Source: Bradyrhizobium sp. CSA207
GTDB taxonomy: Bacteria; Pseudomonadota; Alphaproteobacteria; Rhizobiales; Xanthobacteraceae
Assembly (NCBI RefSeq): GCF_029051685.1
Contig: NZ_JAACFT010000039.1
Coordinates: 1 to 64,000 of the forward strand
DNA: 64,000 nucleotides
Reading direction: 5' to 3'
In this document: in pieces, positions 24,309-32,965 of the stretch
How positions within the stretch are numbered: the stretch's first letter is position 1
Layout of the letters: every line of letters starts with the position of its first letter
The notes under the pieces: model-generated
Seen by the model: only the letters and a program-made list of their open reading frames with translations
What the model was told of the DNA's origin: nothing
Databases searched by the model: none
Made by a program: the position numbers and the translations under genes

Positions 24309-27300
24309 CTAGAGTGTCTCCGAGGATCTCTCCCAAGGGCTGATGCCTTGGACGATGTCCTCGTCGAGGAATTTCCTTTCGGCGCCGTCCATACGCTTCT
24401 TCATAGCCGATTTCAGATCGGACAAGTTGAGTTGAACGTGAGCCACTTTGCGCCCCATCAAGCCGCCTTTGGCATGTGACGGCGCCGCGTCGAAGCGCAT
24501 CCACGTCCAGGCGCGAATATCCGCCGAGCGCTCGAACAGGACCCACGATGCGTAAGCGTCTTCGACGTTATCGGCAGCGAGATAGGCAAGCCACCAATGT
24601 CTGGCACAGGCTTCCGACCACCGAAGCCGTGCAGCGCATCGGCGCAGATCGGCGCGGTCGGTCTGAACTGGACCGTCCGGCCACGCCTCCGATTCGGGAA
24701 GCTCATTACGCACTCCGAGGCCCGCCAGCAAGACACCGCGTCTTTGTCGCCACGCCAGCGGCGACGCCGTATCGGCCGAGGCCTTGGAAGCGAGCCAATC
24801 GGCCTTCCCGTTGTAGGCGGCGACGGCGGCAATTTCGAGTAGGTCCCGGTCCGTCCGACAGAAGGCGAAACCCAACAAATCGTCGCGCAGCCCCATCACT
24901 TCGGGTGAGTCACCAACGCGGAACGGAATGTGGAGCAGGTCGTCGATGCCTCCGGCGCCGAGGTACCGCGTTGCCTGGACGGATCGGAGTGCACGCCATA
25001 GTTCGACCCCGACGGCCGGATCGTGATTCAGCAATGCTTCGCAAAGAGCAAGGTAGGCCGGCTCGGCGAGGTGAACCCGTCGCTTGAAATCGGCCGTAGC
25101 TTCGCGATGACCCTGCAGCCATCGTTGAACGATGTCGCGGTGGTGGCGAACCATCAGTTCGATGTCTTCTGCCTCGATGTTCGCAAAGTACAGGCTCGCC
25201 CCCGATTTTCGCGCCGCATCGATACGCTCATTGGCCGTATCGAACGCGCGCATCTGCGCGTTGACCAGCGCGTCGGCATTCATCTGCGCACGTAAGGACG
25301 CAGCAGGGTCGCCTTGCGTTTCACGCCGCGCGCGAGCGGATACGACGAAAGGAATGAAGCGTCTTTCTGTCCTGTCCACCGTAAGGCTCGACCCTGGATC
25401 CGGCGCGGAGAGCTCGCTTGCCATCATCACCAGGTCGAGCATCTCGGCTGCGAGAGCAAGCTCAAAAGGATCGGAGCCGCGCGTTCGCACCGCTTCTAGC
25501 AACCGCCAAGGAGCGATCCGCGGCGCGAGTAACTCGAATGGCGAAGCGATTTCCGCCCTGATGAGCGCTCCCGATCCATAATGATTGATCCACTGAGGTG
25601 CGCCCGGCTTCCACGACCAATTTTCGGCAGCAAGCCTGCGCCCGAAACGGGCGGCGTCCGCCAAAGTCAGCATTCGAAACAATACGCCGCGAATTCGATC
25701 GTCTGATTTCGCGATCTTGCCTGTCAGCCATTCCCACGCGGCATCGCTGAATGCACGCGGATGAACGGACAGCAGCACGATCAAGTCCCTCTGCTTCTTG
25801 CTCTCCTCGCCGCCGTATCTAGCAATCAGCAGATCGATCTCGTCGGGGGTCGGGGCTTTCATCACTGCCGTGAAATCCGCGGGTATGGTGGTGAGATCGG
25901 CGGCGATTATGCGATCGAACTGCGGCGGCGCGTTGTCCATGTTTGCGATTTCCAGTCTGACCAGATCGCTTGCCACGAATGTTTCCCGACGCGCGTCCCC
26001 TTCGCGTGCGCTCAGGCGAAGGTCGCTTGCCGCTTGAGCTTCCGCATCCGCCGCCAGAATGTAGTGATCGCTGGCATGGGCGGCACTGAAATGACGCGCC
26101 GCCGCCGAACGTGTGGAGAAACTCCGCAACTTTCGCCTCATAATGTCGGCGAGGAGATCCGGAGCGCAGCGCGCCAGCGCCAGCTCCAGCTGCTCGAAGA
26201 ACCAATCTTCATCCGTGTTTCCCATCTCTCGATTAAGTTTGTTGACGTCCAATTCGGCCGCCGCGCGCATCAATTCCGCGATCATATCGTTCGGTGGACG
26301 AAAAGTGGGATCTAACCAAAGCTCCTGGGTGCGCTGGATCCGATACCGAAGCGAGCATTCCTGGTCCAACAGGGCAAGGTCGGCATGCCGGCGTTCGAGC
26401 GCGAACATGCTGCGCGCCGGGTTTGGAAGATAATCCCGTTGATAAATGTAGCGGTCATCGAGCCTGCCGTCGATCGAGCAGGCTGAATTCTCGTCCACCT
26501 CGAGCGCGGTCATGCAAAGTAACAGCACCGCGGCCCGTCCTGATAGATTTTCATGAACACCGGGTTCTACGGCCCGCCTCGTGATGTCGTCAGACAGCGT
26601 GCGCAGTGCGCGCGCCGTCTCATCCGGGTCTACTTCGTTCAGACAGCAGAGCCACTTGAGCCCCCTCCAGCATTCGCTGTGACCACGGATCGCGAATGCT
26701 ACCGCGGCAACTTCGAAGCAAGGCATAAATTCGGCAAGCGGAAAACCCTCGATGATAGAGGGTACTGCGGCCTCGAGACTTCCATCATCGCGATCGACTA
26801 GATGGAGCTCGACCCCGAGCACCGTCAAAGCGCCCGAAGCGTCGGTTCCGATGCGGGCCCTGTAGCGATCCGCGCGTTGACGCTCGATATCGGCGGAATC
26901 GGTGTCCTCGTGGATGTCGCGCGATACGATCGAGAGCCATCTGCGGACGCGCGCAACGATGACATCGAGGGGCCTGCCTACGGCTCTCGGAATGGCGCGC
27001 AACGCGTTGACCGCCCACAATCGTGCGGACGTCTGGGAACGTTCGTCCGAATGCTCCACTGTATCGAGCAGCGCTTCCGGAATGTTCGGTGCGAGCATCG
27101 CGAGTTCGCGCCGATGGCCGTCCGTGACGTTCTGGGATTGCAACCAAGCGCTGACGAGAACACCTGCGACTGGAGTTTGCGCGGAGTGCTGCCGCTCGAC
27201 GAGGATCGATACTGCAGCCCGCAAGATCTCTGCGCGCTGATCGAGGCCCGCGATCGGATCAAGCCACTCGTTCGCCTCCGCTTCGATCTCCTGAAAACTC

Positions 27301-28982
27301 CCTGCACTCGCGTCGTCCAGTCTCGCCAGCAGAGCCGCACCAAGCGCATGAGCGACGACAGTCGGGTCAAGGGTTATTCGGCCGGCGGAACCCGCGATCG
27401 CAAAACGTCCGTCAATTACATCGCTGAGCCGAGCGTAGACCTGACCTTCGGTTAAATCGGGCCTACTGGCCGTTTCGCTGAGGGTCTTCAGCGAATAGTC
27501 CGAGATGCCTTGCCTATGACGGTGCGCGATATCCGCGAGCCAGGCGCGCCAATCGGTCTCGCTGAAGGATTTTCCGGCCCGGTATCCGAAGCTGTCGCGC
27601 CCATATTCCCACAACAGGCGATGCACGGTAACCTGGCCGGCCTCGACGAGCTTGGCACGAAAGCGGATTACGAGCTTGAACAGTCGCGGTATGCTGGCGA
27701 GCTCCACCAGATCCTCATGCAGGTCGCTTCGCTCGAGACCTTCGAATGCGAGCATGCGGTCGAACTCGCCTGCCGGCGTCAGCTCGTAGGGATCAACCGC
27801 GATTGTTATGGCAGGAACTGCAAGCCCGCGAAGCTCCGATAGCCTTTCTTCGAAGTGGTGCCTGCGCGTCGTGATCATTACCCGCACGCGGCCTTCGAAC
27901 GCGGGGCCTTGCAGCGACTTGAGGAGCGGCAGCCACGGCACCGACGGCTCCTGGTTCAGTCCATCCAGCAGTATGGTGACGACGGCACCCTCTTCGGGTG
28001 GACGCTTCAGCAAGAGTTCAAGCCGGCGCAGCCAGTGCTCGACGTCCCGAACTCCCGCGAGATCATGCAGGCGCTTGGCAAGGATCTCCTTCACGCCGGA
28101 TTCCGAGATACCGACAGACGGCGCCAGCGCCGACGAAGGCACGATGAGCACGATGGGCTGGTCGGCCTGACGATCCCTAAGCCAATCCAGAGCGCTCCAG
28201 GTCTTTCCGACCCCATCATACCCTATCACTGCAGCTGGCGCGTCGCCGCGGGCAGCCCCTTGCCACCACCCATCCAGCTCCGAATGAACTTTTTCTCTAG
28301 TGATTTTGTTCGGCTGCGCTCCGCCAGCAGCGTCTTGACCGAGCTCCGCTGTTGATGTCCGCGGCGAGTTCCATATGTCGTGGAGTTTGCGATGCGACCG
28401 AACATGCAGCGTTTCGAATCCGAGGCTCCATACCTGCAGATTCCTTTTTAACGCTTCGATTGCGTCGTAAGCGGCGGGCTGCAGCGCTCGTGCGCTATCT
28501 GCCGCCTTCTCTGATATGTGCAGATCTACGAGATCGGAATGCCCCGCACACAGAGCGGCCAACGGCGCTAAATCTGTATCGGACCAGTCCAAAATGATGA
28601 TCGGAACGCCGATGCGTTCCCCCTTCTGAATGAGATCGTGCGCAAGCTGTTCGGGAACGCTGCGCGTGGCGACGAGAATCCAGGCCTCGAGCCCTTCGTC
28701 CCGGGCCAAGGCATGATCGATCTCGCCGAGCAACTCGCGATCGCTCAGGGCTGTGGTGTCGGCGTATTTCTTCGCCTCCAGTCGGAGGCGGCGCCCCTCC
28801 TGCCCTGCAGTACCTGCATCTCCCCCGTGCTGGAACCCTGACCGCGCCAAATGCAACGAGATGTCGACAAGGCGACCGACCAACGCGGTCGCGAGCGCTT
28901 CCAGTTTGTGGCCGCCTTTTTCGGCCTGCAGCTCTAATTTCAGCTCTCTTTGGTGGACCAAGTCGGAAGATTTCAGCGTCAT
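24309..28982 (-). CDS. PD-(D/E)XK nuclease-STAND NTPase (Avs-like defence protein)
   Basis: A 1557-residue protein. An N-terminal restriction-endonuclease-like domain has Asp55 and the ExK pair Glu69/Lys71 (GGDAGTAG then LRLEAKKYAD), the PD-(D/E)XK signature. A STAND NTPase follows with P-loop GYDGVGKT (254-261) and Walker B VVTILLDGLNQ (about 335-345). The remaining ~1000 residues are helical repeats, suited to sensing a ligand. This architecture matches Avs-type antiphage proteins, which tetramerise on phage proteins and cut DNA. I cannot assign a numbered Avs type. It starts 188 bases after the E2-only gene on the same strand and could be the effector of that operon or an independent system. 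Confidence 0.8.
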   Translation of the reverse strand: MTLKSSDLVHQRELKLELQAEKGGHKLEALATALVGRLVDISLHLARSGFQHGGDAGTAGQEGRRLRLEAKKYADTTALSDRELLGEIDHALARDEGLEAWILVATRSVPEQLAHDLIQKGERIGVPIIILDWSDTDLAPLAALCAGHSDLVDLHISEKAADSARALQPAAYDAIEALKRNLQVWSLGFETLHVRSHRKLHDIWNSPRTSTAELGQDAAGGAQPNKITREKVHSELDGWWQGAARGDAPAAVIGYDGVGKTWSALDWLRDRQADQPIVLIVPSSALAPSVGISESGVKEILAKRLHDLAGVRDVEHWLRRLELLLKRPPEEGAVVTILLDGLNQEPSVPWLPLLKSLQGPAFEGRVRVMITTRRHHFEERLSELRGLAVPAITIAVDPYELTPAGEFDRMLAFEGLERSDLHEDLVELASIPRLFKLVIRFRAKLVEAGQVTVHRLLWEYGRDSFGYRAGKSFSETDWRAWLADIAHRHRQGISDYSLKTLSETASRPDLTEGQVYARLSDVIDGRFAIAGSAGRITLDPTVVAHALGAALLARLDDASAGSFQEIEAEANEWLDPIAGLDQRAEILRAAVSILVERQHSAQTPVAGVLVSAWLQSQNVTDGHRRELAMLAPNIPEALLDTVEHSDERSQTSARLWAVNALRAIPRAVGRPLDVIVARVRRWLSIVSRDIHEDTDSADIERQRADRYRARIGTDASGALTVLGVELHLVDRDDGSLEAAVPSIIEGFPLAEFMPCFEVAAVAFAIRGHSECWRGLKWLCCLNEVDPDETARALRTLSDDITRRAVEPGVHENLSGRAAVLLLCMTALEVDENSACSIDGRLDDRYIYQRDYLPNPARSMFALERRHADLALLDQECSLRYRIQRTQELWLDPTFRPPNDMIAELMRAAAELDVNKLNREMGNTDEDWFFEQLELALARCAPDLLADIMRRKLRSFSTRSAAARHFSAAHASDHYILAADAEAQAASDLRLSAREGDARRETFVASDLVRLEIANMDNAPPQFDRIIAADLTTIPADFTAVMKAPTPDEIDLLIARYGGEESKKQRDLIVLLSVHPRAFSDAAWEWLTGKIAKSDDRIRGVLFRMLTLADAARFGRRLAAENWSWKPGAPQWINHYGSGALIRAEIASPFELLAPRIAPWRLLEAVRTRGSDPFELALAAEMLDLVMMASELSAPDPGSSLTVDRTERRFIPFVVSARARRETQGDPAASLRAQMNADALVNAQMRAFDTANERIDAARKSGASLYFANIEAEDIELMVRHHRDIVQRWLQGHREATADFKRRVHLAEPAYLALCEALLNHDPAVGVELWRALRSVQATRYLGAGGIDDLLHIPFRVGDSPEVMGLRDDLLGFAFCRTDRDLLEIAAVAAYNGKADWLASKASADTASPLAWRQRRGVLLAGLGVRNELPESEAWPDGPVQTDRADLRRCAARLRWSEACARHWWLAYLAADNVEDAYASWVLFERSADIRAWTWMRFDAAPSHAKGGLMGRKVAHVQLNLSDLKSAMKKRMDGAERKFLDEDIVQGISPWERSSETL

Positions 28983-29170
28983 GGGAGCAGAGACGGCCTA
29001 TGGGAAGATTCGAGGCCGGACTCTATGCGCTTTTTGCCGGCGTGCACATCTCAACACTGCAGATCGTCCAGCGTAGCCCGGCGAATGCCTAGGTGCGCGG
29101 AAGCACAGGACATTGCGGTAGATCCGCCCAGTTGAAGATGTGGGCTCGCGCAGCAACGAAATTGGTAGGA
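28983..29170 (-). other. Spacer between the E2-only gene and the STAND gene
   Basis: 188 bases with no supported gene. No clear terminator hairpin with a T run is seen, so read-through from the cyclase/E2 operon into the STAND gene remains possible. Confidence 0.3.
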
Positions 29171-29884
29171 TCACGTCCGCTTCAACGGACACTCGCGCAT
29201 TGTGCCGCAACACGGCCGGCCCTGCATGGAACGCCAGAACCGCTCGGCCGCGGCGCGCCTTTCGTGCTCGAGAACGATCGGACAACTGAAACGGTGGCAA
29301 TCTCGTCGGAGGAGAGTATTGTTTCGCCTGTCCTTGCGACCGCAAAGGCAAGCACTGCGCCCGTTTCTCAGCAACCCGGTCGCCCGATTGATTTTGTATA
29401 GGCTCGCCGCTATGGGACCGATATCGAACTCAACCGCTTCGCGATATGCATGCAGCAGTCCGAGAGTATCCGCCGCCGCTTCGGCAAGGAGTTCGATTTC
29501 GCCTGCTTCTCCATGGGATATTTGAGCGCCTGCTGGCCAGAATCCGCTCTGGGCGGCAGTCTCCTGACATAGCAGGAAGCCGTGCAGCTTCCGCCACCAT
29601 GCTTCCGCAGTCTCTCGCGTGATGCCCTCTCCGGCGCGAAGGCCAAGACAGAACGAACCGTCGTCGTTGATGTGTCGATCGGGGCACGAGGTCGGCAGCA
29701 TCTTGCCGCTCACCCGCTCGAACACCTTCACCTCGTGAGCGAGATGGATGACGACGAGTTCGAACAAGCGGGTAAAGGCGCCGCTACTGCGGGTTAAGAC
29801 CGCGTCGATCTCGGCCTGGCGTCCATCGACCAACCGTAATTCAGCCCAGTCCGGCGCGTTGAGGACCAGTGCGGCAATGGACAT
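29171..29884 (-). CDS. E2-only ubiquitin-conjugating-like protein (short type II CBASS-like companion)
   Basis: A 237-residue protein. CPDRHINDDGSFCLG around residues 67-81 has the bacterial E2 pattern, with Cys79 the predicted thioester residue. TAEAWWRKLHGFLLCQ follows, as in E2-like proteins associated with CD-NTases. The C-terminal part has a Cys cluster (CLCGRK, DCHRFSC, then CC and C near the end) that may bind zinc. In short type II CBASS such an E2 without E1 acts on the CD-NTase; here the partner would be the tandem cyclase whose gene ends 9 bases upstream. No Shine-Dalgarno sequence is seen, in keeping with translational coupling. Confidence 0.75.
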   Translation of the reverse strand: MSIAALVLNAPDWAELRLVDGRQAEIDAVLTRSSGAFTRLFELVVIHLAHEVKVFERVSGKMLPTSCPDRHINDDGSFCLGLRAGEGITRETAEAWWRKLHGFLLCQETAAQSGFWPAGAQISHGEAGEIELLAEAAADTLGLLHAYREAVEFDIGPIAASLYKINRATGLLRNGRSACLCGRKDRRNNTLLRRDCHRFSCPIVLEHERRAAAERFWRSMQGRPCCGTMRECPLKRT

Positions 29885-29893
29885 TGCTGAACG

Positions 29894-31378
29894 TTAAACA
29901 CGCTTCGGGGAGATGACATGCGAACGTGCTGACGGTTCGCTACGAAGGATCTGAACCGTCGGAGATTGCGGGGCTGCGAGCAGATCACTTGCGGCATCAA
30001 ACGACATCAGCGGACCCGAAGCGAATACCTTGCGCACCATCGGTTCGGCCACCCGCTGCGCGACAGGCCCCAACCGAATACCACCACCTTCGATGCCTTG
30101 TTGCGTCCGTTCGGCATCAATAGTTGCCCTGCTGGCGGCACAGCGGACGCTGTCGTCGCCGCGGTAACCGAGCCGCGTCATCGGCGTGGGACCGTACTCG
30201 ACGCCGACCGCGAGATCGATGTCCGCGTCCGAACCGACGGCTTCCAGGCATAGGTCGAAGGAAGATCGCATCGCGGTCGCGCATATCACAGCCTGCCGTA
30301 CGGACTTGGGAGCGTCGTCGACACGCTCGCTTTCGGCGACGCATCCGTGAATGCAGTCGCCGATGAAGCGGATGCGCTTGCCCTCGAAATCCTCTTTCAG
30401 GACGGAATTGAGCTCCTCTCTGATCACGTGGACGGTCGTCACTGCCTTGCGGATTTCATCGGCGCCACCTTCGATTGCGTCATCGACGAAGCGGGTGAAG
30501 CCGTCGATGTCTGCGAAGATCGTCGCCATTCCCATCCGAACCGATTTCGCCGGCGTCAGATCTGCGAATTTCACGTTGGAAAGGGGCAGCGTCGGCCGCT
30601 TGAAATGGAAGATGGGTTCGACAACGTCGGTGGCGATTTCGGCCACTCGGCGATCTAGTTTGTCGAATGCGAAATTGCGCACCGCTTCGGCGACATATGA
30701 TTCGTCCAGGACGTCTCTGCCTGCCGATTTTCTAACCGCACCCGGTTTCGCGCGCCGCTGCGCGGCATCCGTCAGGAAGATACCTTCCTCTTGTTCCGCG
30801 GCAGCGAGCTTGGCAGCGTGGTTTGCCGGGCGGCCGAGAAACAGGGTGTCCTTTTCGTGCGAACGTCCCGTCGTCATCGCGAGGCAACGGCCATGATCGA
30901 TGCCGAAGCGAATGCGTGAAGGAAAACCATGAGCTTGGCCCAGTTTTTCGGCCGCCTCCGCGAGCTTGCGGGCGAGCGCGACAGCCTTTGCGATTTGCGC
31001 TGCAGGGTTGCCGGCTGGAGACGTGACCACGGCGTGGAGCCTGGCGCCATGGTAATCGATGCGGTCACCATCGTCTCCGTCGACGATGGCATCCCAGACG
31101 CGGTAGTGCATGCTCAAGAACCGAAGGAGCTTGCGGTGCGACGCCTCCGTCTCGACGCCGCTTTCCGCGACGAGATCATCAAAATCCAGCAGCTGCCCAT
31201 AAAGATGGGCACCTTCCACGAGGAACGCTTGGCGCACCGGCAGCCGGCTGATCAGACCGCTCTTCGTGACACTGGCGAACGCCTTTGCCGAGTCCAGAGC
31301 GATGTTGCCGTCGACGGTCGGGACCGTCTTCATGTGTTCGCGAATTCTGGTCTTCGCGCGATCCGCATTCCATGACAT
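29894..31378 (-). CDS. Tandem class III nucleotide cyclase (second copy)
   Basis: A 494-residue paralogue of the cyclase at 36185. Domain 1 (about 40-205) has LRFLSMHYRVWDAIV and LFLGRPANHAAKL. Domain 2 (about 285-465) has ATIFADIDGFTRFVDD with the first metal Asp pair and RIRFIGDCIHGCVAE with the second metal Asp. Metal residues lie in domain 2 and the transition-state Asn-type motif in domain 1, so the pair should form one active site within a single chain. The product (cAMP, cGMP, cCMP or cUMP) cannot be decided. The C-terminus ends SHVISPKRV, unlike the small-residue tail of the other copy. ATG at 31378 (MSWNADRAK) has GGAG upstream and aligns with MGTWNKDRA of the paralogue. Confidence 0.8.
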   Translation of the reverse strand: MSWNADRAKTRIREHMKTVPTVDGNIALDSAKAFASVTKSGLISRLPVRQAFLVEGAHLYGQLLDFDDLVAESGVETEASHRKLLRFLSMHYRVWDAIVDGDDGDRIDYHGARLHAVVTSPAGNPAAQIAKAVALARKLAEAAEKLGQAHGFPSRIRFGIDHGRCLAMTTGRSHEKDTLFLGRPANHAAKLAAAEQEEGIFLTDAAQRRAKPGAVRKSAGRDVLDESYVAEAVRNFAFDKLDRRVAEIATDVVEPIFHFKRPTLPLSNVKFADLTPAKSVRMGMATIFADIDGFTRFVDDAIEGGADEIRKAVTTVHVIREELNSVLKEDFEGKRIRFIGDCIHGCVAESERVDDAPKSVRQAVICATAMRSSFDLCLEAVGSDADIDLAVGVEYGPTPMTRLGYRGDDSVRCAASRATIDAERTQQGIEGGGIRLGPVAQRVAEPMVRKVFASGPLMSFDAASDLLAAPQSPTVQILRSEPSARSHVISPKRV

Positions 31379-31389
31379 CGATGGCTCCA

Positions 31390-32502
31390 TCAGATGCAAA
31401 AGACGTCGAATTCGACGCCGTGCTTGACTTCCACCTTCGATGGGCCCCGGAAGGTTGAGGGGTCGACGCCGGCGCGAACGATCAGTTCGCGCAGCACGGG
31501 ACTGAGGCGGATGTGACCGAGCTCAGGCGACTTCGCCTGCTCATACCTGGCCGCCGTGTTGACGGTCGCTCCCAGAACCGTGACGGCGATCCGGTTGTCG
31601 GCGCCGAAATCTCCGAAGGAAACGTCGCCAGCGTGGAGGCCGATCCGGATCCCGAGGTCCAGATGATGGTCTTGGAAATATCGGCTCGTCTGCTCAACGA
31701 TGGACATGGCGCACTTGACGACTGCAGGAGGTTCGAGCTGCTCGCGCTCCGGCGTGTCGATGAACCAGTATCCCATCGCGCCGTCGCCCATGAGTTTGTC
31801 GACTTGGCCGCCGGCTTTCCTGATGCTATCGATCTGGATCGTCGCCAGCGCGCGTAGATGCTTCGCCACTTCGATCGGATCCTTTTCGGCCGACCAGACG
31901 CTGAAATTGGCGATATCGGCGAAGTAGACGATCGCGCGGCGCCGCTGAATCGCGGACGTCTGCCCTGATGCAGCGATCTTAACCAGACCCAGTGCATCGC
32001 CGTCGGTGAACCGCCGCAGCAGCAATTCTTGGTCGGTCGCCGAGCTTCGGAGCTTCGAACGCCCCTGCGTTGCTTGCTCCAGTTTCTCGTTGACCACGCT
32101 GGCCAGGGTCAGGATCCAGGCAATCCTTTCAGGCCCATCTAGGCTCTCTTGGAAGGCGGCGTCTATCCGAAGCAACTTCACCGGACCGCGCGCCTTGATC
32201 TCGGCGGTCCGTGCCGCGTTCTTCTTGGAGAGGAAATGCAAGAGACCCTGCTCGCCGACCATCTCGCCGGCGTGACGGAAAGTGACGTTCTGTTCGTCGG
32301 AGCGCACCTCCACTTGGCCGCTCAGGATGAGCCAACATTCCTGCACCCGGCCGCCGTGACGACAGATGATCTCGTCCGCCACCAGTTCGGCAACGCCACA
32401 GAGTGGGTCGCGCGAGAGCGCGGCGCGGATCACGTCCGGCTCGGGACAATGTTGTTGAAGGAACCTATCCAACTGCTGGTCGATTTCGGGTGAGAACACC
32501 AT
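31390..32502 (-). CDS. cNMP-binding domain fused to class III nucleotide cyclase
   Basis: A 370-residue protein. The N-terminal CRP-like cyclic-nucleotide-binding fold (about 20-140) has the phosphate-cassette-like GEMVGEQGLLHF. The C-terminal class III cyclase domain is complete: Asp196 in YFADIANFS, Asp240 in KLMGDGAMGYW, Asn315 and Arg319 in VLGATVNTAARYE. This is a canonical homodimeric cyclase, unlike the tandem enzymes beside it. Binding of a cyclic nucleotide could control its activity, giving feed-forward or feedback. It is first in the minus-strand operon and ends 11 bases before the tandem cyclase. The ATG at 32502 is used rather than 32736, which would overlap the divergent regulator. 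Confidence 0.85.
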   Translation of the reverse strand: MVFSPEIDQQLDRFLQQHCPEPDVIRAALSRDPLCGVAELVADEIICRHGGRVQECWLILSGQVEVRSDEQNVTFRHAGEMVGEQGLLHFLSKKNAARTAEIKARGPVKLLRIDAAFQESLDGPERIAWILTLASVVNEKLEQATQGRSKLRSSATDQELLLRRFTDGDALGLVKIAASGQTSAIQRRRAIVYFADIANFSVWSAEKDPIEVAKHLRALATIQIDSIRKAGGQVDKLMGDGAMGYWFIDTPEREQLEPPAVVKCAMSIVEQTSRYFQDHHLDLGIRIGLHAGDVSFGDFGADNRIAVTVLGATVNTAARYEQAKSPELGHIRLSPVLRELIVRAGVDPSTFRGPSKVEVKHGVEFDVFCI

Positions 32503-32560
32503 AATAAGCCCCCGTCGGCGTCCGCGAATCCGCTCTTGGATCATGGAAAATACCGCCATA

Positions 32561-32619
32561 CCGAACTTATCCGATTCTTGCCGATAGTCAAGGACAGGAT
32601 ATGATGCTACTCCGAACTT
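32561..32619. promoter_or_regulatory. Divergent promoters with CCGAACTT direct repeats
   Basis: Rightward: TTGCCG (32578-32583) and TATGAT (32600-32605), 16 bases apart, lead to the XRE gene. Leftward: TTGACT (complement of 32586-32591) and TAAGTT (complement of 32564-32569), 16 bases apart, lead to the cNMP-cyclase gene. CCGAACTT occurs at 32561-32568 and 32612-32619, overlapping the leftward -10 and the region just after the rightward -10. These repeats are candidate operators for the XRE protein. Confidence 0.45.
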
Positions 32620-32644
32620 GGAAAAAGAGTGGAGGAGTTCGCGC

Positions 32645-32962
32645 GTGGCCGATACGATCCGCGATCGCATCAAGTCTCTGAGAAAAAAAGCAAAATTAAC
32701 GCTCGACCAGTTGTCCGAGCAGGCTGGTCTAAGCAAATCCTACCTTTGGGAGTTGGAAAATCGCGAGTTGCCCCGTCCCTCGGGCGAGAAATTGGTCGGG
32801 TTGGCGAAGGCGTTGGACGTGACTGTCGACTACCTGCTGGGCGGAGACCCGGCAGAGAAGCTGGAAGCCGCCGAAGACAAGGCCTTCTTCAGGGAATATC
32901 AGGCGATGTCGCCGGAAGCGCGTGCCCGGTTGCGACGGCTGGCCAAGGCGCTGGACGAGTAG
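32645..32962 (+). CDS. XRE-family repressor (CapH/ImmR-like)
   Basis: A 105-residue protein with an N-terminal helix-turn-helix: RIKSLRKKAKLTLDQLSEQ then AGLSKSYLWELENRE and GLAKALDVTVDYLLGG (about residues 5-65). A charged C-terminal helix follows. GTG at 32645 with GGAGG at 32631-32635 is the preferred start; the TTG at 32618 is less likely. It is followed after 3 bases by an ImmA/IrrE peptidase, the arrangement of ImmR/ImmA, DdrO/IrrE and CBASS CapH/CapP pairs, in which the peptidase cleaves the repressor after DNA damage. Confidence 0.88.
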   Translation: MADTIRDRIKSLRKKAKLTLDQLSEQAGLSKSYLWELENRELPRPSGEKLVGLAKALDVTVDYLLGGDPAEKLEAAEDKAFFREYQAMSPEARARLRRLAKALDE

Positions 32963-32965
32963 GCA

